This document shows, in pieces, positions 44,783 to 54,127 of a stretch of 56,809 nucleotides of DNA. Under the pieces are notes generated by a model. The model was not told the DNA's origin, did not search any database, and saw only the letters and a program-made list of their open reading frames with translations. How positions within the stretch are numbered: the first letter of the stretch is position 1; every line of letters starts with the position of its first letter. The DNA is from Candidatus Omnitrophota bacterium (GTDB lineage Bacteria; Omnitrophota; Omnitrophia; Omnitrophales; Aquincolibacteriaceae), in assembly GCA_016930235.1 (NCBI GenBank), contig JAFGHI010000021.1, forward strand, positions 1 to 56,809, written 5' to 3'. The position numbers and the translations under genes were made by a program.

Positions 44783-46888
44783 CTAACCCTTTGAATCGGG
44801 CAATTGATTATCTGAAGGCCGCAGATCATATTTTTTGGTCTTTCCCAAAGCTTCCAGCAGGGCATTGACCTCGTGTTTCAACTGGATCATCCTCTCTTCG
44901 CGTCCGATCATCAGGTTATGGGCACGCTCCAGTTTTTCGGACTTTCTTTTTTCCGCTTCCGCCAAAGCCCTGGTCTCTTCAAAGAGCTTCTTTTCCTTCA
45001 ATTGTGCCTGCCTGCGGTCAATGATATCGAAGCCCACACCGATCAAATACGTCTCGCCCAAAATGCGGACGCGCAACCCCGTTAAATAATAAGGCGTTTT
45101 CTTTCCGTCCTTCGACACCAAATCAGCTTCGACAGTCGCCTCCCCCTGAAGAAATACCTGCCGGATCCTCTCGGCAACGAGTTTCTGGTCGTTTCCCTCA
45201 AACAATTCCGTAGGATGGATCTTCGCAATTTCTTCGGTAGAATACCCCAACACAGTTTCGAAATTCTTGTTCCACCGGACAAAGCGGCCTTCGGGGGTAA
45301 ACATATAAAAAACCCCGGGAAGGCTTTTCAACATCGATTCGTTGATTTCTTTTTCGCGCAATAAATCTTCCTGAGCCCTTTTTTGTTCGGTGATATCATG
45401 GGAATATTCAATCATCTGAATCAGTTTTCCCTCAGCGTCAAAGATCGGGTAACCATGAACCTCGACAAATCTTTCCTCGCCTTCTGAGTTGAAGTGACGA
45501 TGCTCAAGCACCGCGGGCCTTCCCGTCTTTCTGATTTCATCAAGAGGGCAACCGTGCTCTTTCCCGCCGCAGGGCGTATCCGCTTGATGCGTGGCTGCAT
45601 AACAGGTTCGTCCTTCAAGCCCTCCTGATCCTTTTGCATGTTTATTCGCCAACACCACTTCATAGGTATTCGCATCAATCACATAAAAAGGATGCGTCAG
45701 AGAGTTCAAGACATCGTTTAAGAATTCTTTCTCTGACTGAATCTTAGCTTCCGCCTTCCTGCGCTCCGTATTTTCGATTTCCAATTTTTTCCTGGAACGG
45801 CTCAGAATCCGATTCAGTCCGAGGACAATAAAAACCGCTATCGACAACGAAACAAACAAAACCATAATCGCTAAGATCCAAGGCCAATACTGGCGGAAAA
45901 GGTCCCGCAGGGTCACTTTCCCAAAATCCCTATAAATACCGATCCTCAATTCTTTCAAGCAATCATGGACGGACTGATAATTGACCGGGACGGTCCACCC
46001 CGCATAACCTCCGGTAATGGCAGCCATATGGTCGGGCTCCATGGACAATAACGCCACAGCAACCTTTTCAGCGGTTTCGTTATCAACATATTGGCTCTTG
46101 GCAAAGGGCCAACCCGGATACAAATTGGTGGAATGAACTAACGGAAAACTCTCCACATACCTCACATCCATTAATCCCATATAGACATGTTCCCCATGGG
46201 GATAAATCACCTTAAAGTTTTCAAAATCAATTTTGCCTTCCCTCGTCATCACCTCCAACACTCCTGTACGAACAACCCCGACATCCGCTTTCCGATCCCT
46301 GACAGCATAAACCACTTCATCCTGAAGTCCTGTGAAATTCAACCCGGAGAAATCTCTACGAGGATCCATCCCCTTCCTCTTCAATTCCCTTAAGACCACA
46401 ATCCAACCGCCAAATGCCTTCTCATCAGCCGCCACAACTTGTTTTCCCCTAAAATCTTCTAACTTACGGATATCTTCGCGATCCGCACGGGTAAAAATAA
46501 CACCCCCATAAATAAAGAAGGATTTCCCCTTTTCAGCATCCTTTAAAGTCGCAATACGCTGGACCCCATAAAGGATTTCTAATTCGGCATAAAAAGCGGG
46601 ATTGACCAGGAAAAAATCGAGCTTCTCATTCTTAGCCGAATCCAAAACTTCCGAAAACTGAAGGGGCACAATTTCGAAATCGGCATTCTTAATCTTTTCG
46701 GAAAGATATTGAGCCGTATTGGACCATTGTTTCAAGCAAATCTCAGGCCCTCGGGGGGCCAAAACTCCGATCCGGTAATGTTTAACATCGTCGATATCTC
46801 CGCGGACAAAACTAGGCGATAAAAAAAAGACCGCGCTTCCCAATAGGGTTCCAAGACAAAATAGATGCAAAACTTTTCTTTTTTTCAT
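44783..46888 (-). CDS. PhnD-type binding domain - TM - PAS - PAS sensor without a kinase domain
   Basis: A 701-aa protein. A signal region (1-30) is followed by a PhnD/SsuA-type periplasmic binding domain (about 38-315: YRIGVLAPRGPEICLKQWSN, LDFFLVNPAFYAELE, GGVIFTRADREDIRKLEDF), one membrane helix (about 333-358), and two PAS domains (about 380-510 and 510-625). The first PAS has a Cys cluster, CYAATHQADTPCGGKEHGCP. A coiled coil with LMIGREERMIQLKHEVNALL ends the protein. No DHp, ATPase, GGDEF or HTH is present, so output must go through a partner. Its start overlaps the 340-aa binding protein gene (ATGA). Confidence 0.88.
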   Translation of the reverse strand: MKKRKVLHLFCLGTLLGSAVFFLSPSFVRGDIDDVKHYRIGVLAPRGPEICLKQWSNTAQYLSEKIKNADFEIVPLQFSEVLDSAKNEKLDFFLVNPAFYAELEILYGVQRIATLKDAEKGKSFFIYGGVIFTRADREDIRKLEDFRGKQVVAADEKAFGGWIVVLRELKRKGMDPRRDFSGLNFTGLQDEVVYAVRDRKADVGVVRTGVLEVMTREGKIDFENFKVIYPHGEHVYMGLMDVRYVESFPLVHSTNLYPGWPFAKSQYVDNETAEKVAVALLSMEPDHMAAITGGYAGWTVPVNYQSVHDCLKELRIGIYRDFGKVTLRDLFRQYWPWILAIMVLFVSLSIAVFIVLGLNRILSRSRKKLEIENTERRKAEAKIQSEKEFLNDVLNSLTHPFYVIDANTYEVVLANKHAKGSGGLEGRTCYAATHQADTPCGGKEHGCPLDEIRKTGRPAVLEHRHFNSEGEERFVEVHGYPIFDAEGKLIQMIEYSHDITEQKRAQEDLLREKEINESMLKSLPGVFYMFTPEGRFVRWNKNFETVLGYSTEEIAKIHPTELFEGNDQKLVAERIRQVFLQGEATVEADLVSKDGKKTPYYLTGLRVRILGETYLIGVGFDIIDRRQAQLKEKKLFEETRALAEAEKRKSEKLERAHNLMIGREERMIQLKHEVNALLEALGKTKKYDLRPSDNQLPDSKG

Positions 46889-47907
46889 TGTCCGATCACT
46901 TGATCCGCCGATTCAACGATTTCCTGAGGGATCACCATTTTGAGTTTTGCCGCTGTTTTCAGATTGATCATCTTCATCCCTTTTTCAGCCGTCTTAACGG
47001 GAAGGTTCCCGATATCCTCACCGGCCAGAAGCGCTAAGGCCATCTTGGCTGCCTCATACCCGTGTTCCTCACCCGACTCGACGACTCCGGCAAGCATCCC
47101 ATCGATGATGGAAAAATCGAAAAAGCCGATCGTGGGGACAGAGCTGTTTTCTATCGTCCAAGCCATCACTTCTTGGGGCGGCATACTTTCGATCTCTCCT
47201 GCTCTTTTGACGGTGTGATACATGTAGATCGCGACGGCATCGCTATCGATGTTGTAATCTAAAATGCGCTTCTTCCAAAGGTCAAAATCATCAATGAGCC
47301 GGTAATCCAGAACTTTGATCCCGATATCCTGTTTCCTCATAAATTCGAGGGCGCCGACGGATGTCGGCCCTTTATCGCTCATCACCGCAATCCTCCGGAT
47401 ATTCGGAACAATTTCCAGAAGATATTTCACAGATTCCTTAAAATGGGGACGCTCAACGATCCCGGTCACATTGGAAGCCGGCAGGCCGTAATCGGACGGT
47501 TCCCCGTTGACCCCGCAGAAAACAAAAAAAGGTTTCTCTTGCCCGGCGTACCGCTGAGTTACAAAAATCTGAGCATTGTCATCAGCAGCAATTACGGCAT
47601 CCGGCTGCCAGGTATCGACCTTTTCGCGCGCGAGCTTCCCGGCCTGGACCTTCCACTCATCGGAGGTCTTGCGCTTCGTATCCATGTAGAAGATTTCCAG
47701 CTCGGCATTCTCGCCTTTCAGTGCCGCCTCAACCCCTTTTGTAATCGATGCCACCCAAGGATACTCCGGATGATAGCTATGGATAAGCAGTACCTTCTTG
47801 GGCTCTGTTTGAGCATCAGCAGAAAGACAAAAACCTGATAATACAAAAACAATGAGAAATAACACTGTTAAAAAACCATGCCGTTGTTTTTTTATGGAAA
47901 CACCCAT
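46885..47907 (-). CDS. ABC-type substrate-binding protein (TrpX-like family), second copy
   Basis: A 340-aa periplasmic protein with a signal peptide (1-32, ending ADAQTE) and the same family marks: KVLLIHSYHPEYPWVASITKGV, YMDTKRKTS, FFVFCGVNGEPSDY and VTGIVERPHFKES. It is clearly related to the 43551-44654 protein. It ends in ATGA overlap with the PhnD-PAS sensor, so the two are made together; a ligand-sensing complex of two binding modules and a PAS relay is the simplest idea. No transporter subunits are near. Confidence 0.88.
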   Translation of the reverse strand: MGVSIKKQRHGFLTVLFLIVFVLSGFCLSADAQTEPKKVLLIHSYHPEYPWVASITKGVEAALKGENAELEIFYMDTKRKTSDEWKVQAGKLAREKVDTWQPDAVIAADDNAQIFVTQRYAGQEKPFFVFCGVNGEPSDYGLPASNVTGIVERPHFKESVKYLLEIVPNIRRIAVMSDKGPTSVGALEFMRKQDIGIKVLDYRLIDDFDLWKKRILDYNIDSDAVAIYMYHTVKRAGEIESMPPQEVMAWTIENSSVPTIGFFDFSIIDGMLAGVVESGEEHGYEAAKMALALLAGEDIGNLPVKTAEKGMKMINLKTAAKLKMVIPQEIVESADQVIGQ

Positions 47908-47950
47908 CAGGCACTCTCCTCCCTATGTTGAAATTCCCTTCGATTTAAAA

Positions 47951-48277
47951 TCATTGATACACGATCTCCACATGTTCAAGATATCCGATAAGCCGTTGGA
48001 TACATTCCTCTACTTCCCTTTTGTCTTTTTTTTCGGCAGCAAGTTCCAAAGACTCGCCGATCCCGCTCACTTCATCAAATCCGTATCCTTTTCCGCAACC
48101 TTTCATGCCATGCCCCAAAATCTCGACCGTTTCAAAATCGTTTTGTATTAAAGCTTCTCGAATCCGTTCAATATCTTTGCGCCGGTTCTCAAAAAACGTA
48201 GGGACAAGATCCTGGATTTCACGGTCGATGACAACGGGTATTTTCTGGCCCACCGGAATCTCCCTCTTCTTGTCCAT
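47951..48277 (-). CDS. Stand-alone Hpt phosphotransfer protein
   Basis: A 108-aa four-helix Hpt domain. The phosphorylatable His56 is in EILGHGMKGCGKGYGF, with the glycine-rich turn after it. The N-terminal IPVVIDREIQDLVPTFFENRR pattern (written as two parts in the family: a hydrophobic strand then LVPTFFENRR) is typical of short Hpt proteins in hybrid-kinase relays. Since none of the three hybrid kinases carries an Hpt, this protein can serve all of them. It lies 41 bases after the REC-REC gene. Confidence 0.88.
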   Translation of the reverse strand: MDKKREIPVGQKIPVVIDREIQDLVPTFFENRRKDIERIREALIQNDFETVEILGHGMKGCGKGYGFDEVSGIGESLELAAEKKDKREVEECIQRLIGYLEHVEIVYQ

Positions 48278-48318
48278 CTGCCTTAATCCCCTTCTCTCTT
48301 CTTCCTTAAAATCAACCG

Positions 48319-49083
48319 TTACGCCGAAATCACAAGCCTTGTCAAGACCACCAACTCGAGATATTTCAAATCAAAGGGCTTTACGACATACGCATAAGCG
48401 CCAAGCTGTGTAGCGTCCCTCGCAAGCATTTCATCCTGTAAACCGGTTGCCATCACCACCCCCACTTTGGGGTCGATCTCGCGGATCTTTCGAAGCGTTA
48501 CGATCCCGTCCATCCCGGGCATCACGATATCCAGAAGTACCATAGCAGGTTTTTCATCCCTAACCGCTTGGATAGCTTCTTCCCCGCTCGCAACAGCCAA
48601 AACTTCAAAGCCCTTCCTTTCGAAAAATTCCGAGAGAAAGCGCCGGACAGTTTCCTCGTCATCCACAACCAATATTTTTTCCTTTCTTGTTTTATCCTCC
48701 GGGCCTCGAAAAAGGCGAGGGCCCGCTGAAATAATTTTTTTGACTTTGTCGCGGAGCTCATGCAGCGTGATATCTTTCTTCAGGACCTCGACGGCTCCCG
48801 CCTCATAAGCCTCTTTCTCAATTTCAGGCGTTACATATCCGGAAAAAACAATCACCGGTATACGTTTGTCTTTTTCATTCGGCATACGCCTCAAAAGCGA
48901 AAGCCCTTCCTCTCCCGGGATAAGGATATCCATCAAGACAAGGTCCGGCTTCTCTGTCTTTAGAACATCAAAAAGCTGCTCCCCGCAAGCGACCGTTACC
49001 ACTTCAAAACCTTCGCGCGTAAAAAGGTCATAACAAAAATTACGGATCCCCGATTCGTCATCCACGATCAGAATCTTGCTCAT
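48319..49083 (-). CDS. Tandem receiver (REC-REC) response regulator, second copy
   Basis: A 254-aa protein of two receivers: ILIVDDESGIRNFCYDLFTR with DLVLMDILIPGEEG, and ILVVDDEETVRRFLSEFF with MVLLDIVMPGMDG; the late Lys is seen in YVVKPFD. The first domain is very like that of the 35177-35935 protein, including RNFC..LFTREG, so they are paralogues. It lies 18 bases after the 852-aa kinase gene. Confidence 0.93.
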   Translation of the reverse strand: MSKILIVDDESGIRNFCYDLFTREGFEVVTVACGEQLFDVLKTEKPDLVLMDILIPGEEGLSLLRRMPNEKDKRIPVIVFSGYVTPEIEKEAYEAGAVEVLKKDITLHELRDKVKKIISAGPRLFRGPEDKTRKEKILVVDDEETVRRFLSEFFERKGFEVLAVASGEEAIQAVRDEKPAMVLLDIVMPGMDGIVTLRKIREIDPKVGVVMATGLQDEMLARDATQLGAYAYVVKPFDLKYLELVVLTRLVISA

Positions 49084-49101
49084 AGGCCACCTCTGGCTAA
49101 A

Positions 49102-51660
49102 TTATTCATTTGGACTGTCCAAAATCTCCCTGACTTTAAACGATAATGCAGCCGCCGTAAAAGGCTTCTGGAGGAAACCATGCGGGACTTGGGGGATACC
49201 CTGCTGGAGTACCGCATGATCCGCATACCCTGATATAAAAAGCACCTTCATACGGGGATTAATTTCGAGAAGCCGGTCGGCGAGCTCTCTTCCGTCCATT
49301 TCCGGCATCACAAAATCCGTGATTAAAAGTTTGATATCCGGTAATCGCCCCATCTGCATTTCAAGGATCATTTTCTCGCAATCATCCGTCGCTACCACTC
49401 GGTATCCTTGTTTTTCGAGAACGGCAACCGCAAGTTTCCGGACCGTTTCTTCATCTTCGATCACGAGAATGCCTTCACTGCCCTTGGGGACATCCTCCGG
49501 TTTTTTCTCGGAAATAAGCCGTTCGGGTTGCTCATCGGATATCGGTAAATAAATTTTAAACGTCGTCCCGTAACCGGGCTCACTATAAACCTGGATATCT
49601 CCCCGGTTTTGTTTGATAATCCCATAACTTGTGGCAAGCCCAAGACCGGTCCCCTTGCTTTTTTCTTTCGTCGTAAAAAAAGGTTCGAAAATCCGCGTTT
49701 TGACTTCTTCGGTCATCCCGATCCCGGTATCACTGAAAGCCACCATCACATAATTCCCGGGCGGCAAATCCGAGACTCCGCGCAGATAAACCCCTTCCAG
49801 CATCACATTTTTTGTCTCGACGGTCATTTTCCCTCCCCCCGGCATCGCATCGCGGGCATTGACCGCAAGATTGACAAAAACCTGCTCCATCTGCGCCGGA
49901 TCAGCTTTCACCGGCTTTAACTCATCCGATAGTCCCAAGATCAGATCGATACCCTCTCCCGCCAATTGTTTCATCATCCCTTTCAAATCAAGAATAAGGG
50001 CATTGATATTAAACACCTTGGGTATGACAATCTGACGTCTTCCGAAAGCAAGCAACTGTTTTGTCAGAGCGGACGCCCGTTCCGAAGCCTTGCGGATTTC
50101 CATGACTTCCCCGTAACGGGAGTCATGCTGATCAAGCTCGGTCAAGAGAAAATCGCAGTAACCTGTGATGACCATTAACTGATTATTAAAATCATGCGCA
50201 ATGCCGCCCGCCAGGCGTCCTGTCGCCTCCATTTTCTGGGCATGGACCAGTTGTGTCTCAAGCTGGCGCCTGGCCGTAACATCGCGAGCCGCACCAAAGA
50301 TAAGTGTTTTGCCTTTGATCCGGATCGGATAAGTGCTGATTTCAAGAATGATTCGAGTCCCGTCCCGCCGGTTGAGAGTCATCTCAACCGGCCCTGTCGG
50401 CAAACCGCGAACGCTTTTCGCCAAAAGGGATGCCGCTTTGGGAATTTCAGTCAGAGGGATCAATTGCAGTTTGAGGAAATTTTTCCCGATCAGTTCCTCC
50501 CGCCTGAAACCGGTCAATTCCTCAGCCTTTCGGTTGCCGTCGACAAAAGTACCTGCCAAATCGGTAAGATAATAGGCATCCGGCCCGTTTTCAAAAAGGA
50601 TCTTTGATCGTTCTTCAGAATCCCTTAACTCTTCTTCGGCGTGTTTTCTTTCTTCGATTTCTTTGCGAAGTTCTTCGTTTGTATGCGCCAACTCCTGGGC
50701 CTGCTCCTGAAATTGTTTTGTTCTTTCCTCGATCTTCTGTTCCAAACTTTCGGTTAGAGTTTTCAACTTTTCTTCTACCCTCTTCCTTTCGCTAATCCCC
50801 TCTCGCAAAGCTTCATTGACCTGCACTAGTTCTTCGGTACGGTTCCGGACTTGTTCCTCTAACTCCTGCTGCGCCTTCAGGATCGTTTCTTCGGCGCGCT
50901 TACGTTCCGTAATATCAAGAACCGTAAAAATAACCCCTGCAGATAACTCCTCCGCATTGATGGCCGCGGAACTTAAATGCACATCCATAATGCTCCCATC
51001 TTTTCTTTTCCACTTCGTTTCGACAGCACCGACCCCCATTTCGTCAATTCGCTGATATTTGATCTTCCCGCCCCTTTCATATTCTTCCTCGGAAGGACAA
51101 ACGATCCGTGCATTTTGATTGAGGAGTTCCGACTCCGAGTACCCCAGCATTTCACATAACCTCTGATTCACGCTTTTGAAGACACGGTAAACAACAACTC
51201 CGACCCCGATCGGAGCCGCGGAAATAATCCCTTTTAAAGTCGACTCGCTGTCTTTTAATAAATTCTCTATTTTCTTCCTTTCGGTAATGTCCTCGTAAAT
51301 AGCAACAACCTCACCGGAAGGCAGGCGGTAAATCATATTTTCATACCATGCCGTTAATTGATCATCCTGATAAAATGCAGCCGGATGGGTTTTCATTCTT
51401 CCTGTTCGATAAACTTCCTGAAAGGCGGAGAAAAGCCCGAACCGACTGCTTGCGACAGCGGGGAACATTTCCAGTACGCTCTTGCCGAGAACTTCTTCTC
51501 TCTTCTTTTTACTCATGCGCTCGGCAGCCGGGTTGAAATCCTTGAAAATAAAATCTTTGCCACCGTCGACAGCCTCATAAACCGCAATCCCGTTCGGGTT
51601 GTGTTTAAAGAGTTCTGAATACTGCCGGTTTTCTTGTTCTAATTTTGACCGATGCTTCAT
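49102..51660 (-). CDS. Soluble hybrid histidine kinase: PAS-PAS-coil-PAS-DHp-HATPase-REC
   Basis: An 852-aa cytosolic kinase without membrane helices. Three PAS domains (about 12-118, 140-255, 350-468) surround a long coiled coil (about 255-345). The DHp His is in GGIAHDFNNQLMVITGYCDF, the ATPase shows VNARDAMPGGGK, DTGIGMTEE and GTGLGLATSYGI, and the receiver shows LLITDFVMPEMDGREL. It shares the same class of DHp and receiver as the 869-aa kinase. AGGA lies nine bases before the ATG. It begins the run of eleven signalling genes on the minus strand, preceded by the PAS-LuxR gene. Confidence 0.95.
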   Translation of the reverse strand: MKHRSKLEQENRQYSELFKHNPNGIAVYEAVDGGKDFIFKDFNPAAERMSKKKREEVLGKSVLEMFPAVASSRFGLFSAFQEVYRTGRMKTHPAAFYQDDQLTAWYENMIYRLPSGEVVAIYEDITERKKIENLLKDSESTLKGIISAAPIGVGVVVYRVFKSVNQRLCEMLGYSESELLNQNARIVCPSEEEYERGGKIKYQRIDEMGVGAVETKWKRKDGSIMDVHLSSAAINAEELSAGVIFTVLDITERKRAEETILKAQQELEEQVRNRTEELVQVNEALREGISERKRVEEKLKTLTESLEQKIEERTKQFQEQAQELAHTNEELRKEIEERKHAEEELRDSEERSKILFENGPDAYYLTDLAGTFVDGNRKAEELTGFRREELIGKNFLKLQLIPLTEIPKAASLLAKSVRGLPTGPVEMTLNRRDGTRIILEISTYPIRIKGKTLIFGAARDVTARRQLETQLVHAQKMEATGRLAGGIAHDFNNQLMVITGYCDFLLTELDQHDSRYGEVMEIRKASERASALTKQLLAFGRRQIVIPKVFNINALILDLKGMMKQLAGEGIDLILGLSDELKPVKADPAQMEQVFVNLAVNARDAMPGGGKMTVETKNVMLEGVYLRGVSDLPPGNYVMVAFSDTGIGMTEEVKTRIFEPFFTTKEKSKGTGLGLATSYGIIKQNRGDIQVYSEPGYGTTFKIYLPISDEQPERLISEKKPEDVPKGSEGILVIEDEETVRKLAVAVLEKQGYRVVATDDCEKMILEMQMGRLPDIKLLITDFVMPEMDGRELADRLLEINPRMKVLFISGYADHAVLQQGIPQVPHGFLQKPFTAAALSFKVREILDSPNE

Positions 51661-51843
51661 AGATCAATTTCCTAAAATAACATAACTAACATCGCAACGG
51701 CAGATACCTCGCTGGATTTTTATTTTTTAATTTAACCGGAATGCCTCATATGAAAAAAATTCGAAAAAGAAAACCGTTTTGATCGATATTTTTCACAGGA
51801 TAGTTCGCCATAATATGCTATTGATTGAAATTCCCTGTTATTT

Positions 51844-51928
51844 CTTGCTATAGAGAATACATGTAATTTATACCCCTTGAAAACCAATTTTACAAGGGTT
51901 AGAAGCTAACTTGATGCTCTATAGCAAG
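51844..51928. repeat. Nested inverted repeat spanning the LuxR-gene stop codon
   Basis: Two perfect 12-base arms, CTTGCTATAGAG (51844-51855) and CTCTATAGCAAG (51917-51928), flank an inner pair ACCCCTTG/CAAGGGT. The right arm contains the TAG stop of the PAS-LuxR gene. There is no T-run at the end, so it is not a standard terminator. The rest of the gap (51661-51843) is AT-rich and shows nothing recognisable apart from a possible promoter zone for the kinase. Confidence 0.75.
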
Positions 51929-52722
51929 ATGCGGTGAATCTTCAATCCACATTTAAGCTCATAACCCATTCTTAAATAAGACGTTAGGTTCTTTTTCTTG
52001 TCTGAAAACCCCAACTTCTTGCAGATATGATTCCGATGCGATTCAACCGTGCGAGGTGAAGTTTTTAGAAAATGAGCTATCTCTTTTATGGAGAGGCCTT
52101 TACGAATCAGCTCGCAAACCTCGATTTCACGCGGAGTTAAACTGGCAAATTGAAGTTTTGGTGGAAGATTTAAGGTGGTCAAATCCGGGTTATGGGAAGG
52201 ACCTTCTTCATCTGCTGGAATTCCATCGAGCTCCTCATCACCGCTTTCCGGATTTCGTAATTCTTGAAAAATACAGTGCGTTTGAAGAAAATTGCCGCCG
52301 GAATCATAAGCAACACTTCCATCAAAAGAGACCTCAGCAGTACTCTTGTTTTTTTTGATGACCTTGAACTTGATCCCTCGAACCTCTCCCACAATCTCAA
52401 ATCTGGAAAAACTTCTTCGAAACCGATCTTTGTCTTCAAGCGAAAGAAAATCTCCAAACCATTTTCCGATGACTTCTTCACGGCCATAACCCAAACACTT
52501 AAGCCAAGCCTGATTGACGATAAGAACACAACCGTTTTTATCCAGGGACTGATAAGGCAGTGGGGCATTTTCTAAAAGACGCCGGAAATGGGCTTCTTCT
52601 TCTTTTAGGAGCGCTTCCGCTTGGCTGCGGGCCGTTTCACGCTTCTCGAGTTCTTGAATTTTTCGCTCAAGAGCTTTGATCTCTTCTAAGAGGACGGACT
52701 TTGCTTTGGACCTAGCATTCAT
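51919..52722 (-). CDS. PAS-domain LuxR-type transcription regulator
   Basis: A 267-aa regulator. A short coiled coil (about 5-45) precedes a PAS domain (about 48-165, with ENAPLPYQSLDKNGCVLIVN and LGYGREEVIGK), then a GerE/LuxR HTH (about 200-262: LTPREIEVCELIRKGLSIKE and TSPRTVESHRNHICKKLG). No receiver is present, so it may sense a small ligand or redox state directly. The ATG at 52722 is 11 bases after GAGGGGG; GTG 52731 is too near to it. It lies upstream of the whole signalling run and may control it. Confidence 0.92.
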   Translation of the reverse strand: MNARSKAKSVLLEEIKALERKIQELEKRETARSQAEALLKEEEAHFRRLLENAPLPYQSLDKNGCVLIVNQAWLKCLGYGREEVIGKWFGDFLSLEDKDRFRRSFSRFEIVGEVRGIKFKVIKKNKSTAEVSFDGSVAYDSGGNFLQTHCIFQELRNPESGDEELDGIPADEEGPSHNPDLTTLNLPPKLQFASLTPREIEVCELIRKGLSIKEIAHFLKTSPRTVESHRNHICKKLGFSDKKKNLTSYLRMGYELKCGLKIHRILL

Positions 52723-52785
52723 AAGAGCCACGGCCCCCTCTTTTGAAAGGAATCACAATCATTTTAGATCCCTTATCAGATCCTT

Positions 52786-52791
52786 ATTATA
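52786..52791 (-). promoter_or_regulatory. TATAAT box upstream of the PAS-LuxR gene
   Basis: A minus-strand TATAAT 63 bases before the ATG at 52722. No clear -35 hexamer was found at the usual spacing, so it is only a candidate. Confidence 0.35.
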
Positions 52792-52837
52792 CGCTTGTCT
52801 TACCTTACAAAGGGGAAATCTTTGACTTCAATCTGTC

Positions 52838-54127
52838 TTAAAAGTGGGCTTCTTTGGAGCGGATGAGAGCAAATCGAAAGCCGATGGGGCCTATAAGTTG
52901 ATTTATCGCAATCATAGCAATGATAAGGGTTTGGAGTGCGCCGCCCCATTCCGGGAATCCCCTAAGAAGCATGGCGGCCAACCCCAGGGAAACCCCTGCC
53001 TGAGCAATAAAACCCAGCCAGCTGTAATGAGCCAGGAAAATATTCTTGGAACCCCATTTTGCACCGGCATAAGTCGATACGAACACAGCCAAGAGTCTCA
53101 TCATGACAAGAACGAGGGCAAGCAACCACATTTCCCGGAGAGCCTCCATATTAATCACAGCGCCCGCCAAACAGAAAAAAAGCGTATAAACAGGTAAGCT
53201 CCCCTGTTCAATAGCGTGAACAAGACGTTCTCCCTTTTCGGGGAAGACATTTTCCATAAAAAATCCAGCGCTCAGGGCAATCAGCGCAGGTTCCAATTTA
53301 AAAAGGAGTCCGGTCTCGGCACTCAGGAAACAAACCCCGATGAGAAAAAGGGTGTTCTCCGCATTCACATAACGAAGATAAAGCGTGATGAAATACCCCA
53401 GAAACACACCTACGCCGATCGAGGCCATTATTTCCAAACCCACCGTTGCGAGGAACTGAAGGTTGACCGGAATATCCGGACGCATCCAAGCCCGTCCCAG
53501 GGTCAAAACAACCGAGAAAAGCATAATCACGATTATATCCTTTAAAACGGTTACTCCCAAAACCGACTCGGTCACTTCACCATGGGATCGGCATTCATTG
53601 ATCAGGGCCATTGCTACCGCCGGAGAACTGGCCATGGCAATCGTCCCTAAAATCATACCGACCACTAAAACAGAACGGACATCTCCCCCTTCCAGGAACG
53701 GGATCCAGGGCTTCAAGAAATAAATACCTCCCACAAAAACGATCATGAGGACAACCATATGAAGGAGCGTGATAGCAAAAAGAGGTTTCCCCAAGGCCTT
53801 TAATTCGCGGATCTTTAACTCCCCTCCGGCGGTCAGGGCAATCAGACTCAAGGCCAAATTATTAATTAAATCCAGCTGCCGGGTCATCGGCTGTGAGACA
53901 AGATCAAAAACATACGGCCCCACCAGAATACCCACAAGCATATACCCCGTAATTCTAGGAAGCTTGAAGCGGAAAGCGGCCTTCCCCGCCATGTATCCGA
54001 TCAGCAAGATAAACCCGACCGTCATCGTCGAAGAGCTTGTAGAACCGCCGAGCTTGTCCAGCCACTCGAATTGTTTGAGGCTCCACATCAAAACAAAAAT
54101 GAGCCCTGTCGCGATGATTTGACTCAC
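52838..54127 (-). CDS. Cation:proton antiporter (CPA2/Kef-type membrane domain), second of a pair
   Basis: A 429-aa membrane protein with about 12 helices and no C-terminal TrkA/RCK domain. RFKLPRITGYMLVGILVGPYV is the first signature helix, ALTAGGELKIREL and MASSPAVAMALINECRSHGE (the ion-binding discontinuous helix) follow. It starts at GTG 54127 within the stop of the upstream antiporter gene (GTGA overlap), so the two are coupled. Na+, K+ or glutathione-gated transport cannot be told apart. Confidence 0.88.
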   Translation of the reverse strand: MSQIIATGLIFVLMWSLKQFEWLDKLGGSTSSSTMTVGFILLIGYMAGKAAFRFKLPRITGYMLVGILVGPYVFDLVSQPMTRQLDLINNLALSLIALTAGGELKIRELKALGKPLFAITLLHMVVLMIVFVGGIYFLKPWIPFLEGGDVRSVLVVGMILGTIAMASSPAVAMALINECRSHGEVTESVLGVTVLKDIIVIMLFSVVLTLGRAWMRPDIPVNLQFLATVGLEIMASIGVGVFLGYFITLYLRYVNAENTLFLIGVCFLSAETGLLFKLEPALIALSAGFFMENVFPEKGERLVHAIEQGSLPVYTLFFCLAGAVINMEALREMWLLALVLVMMRLLAVFVSTYAGAKWGSKNIFLAHYSWLGFIAQAGVSLGLAAMLLRGFPEWGGALQTLIIAMIAINQLIGPIGFRFALIRSKEAHF

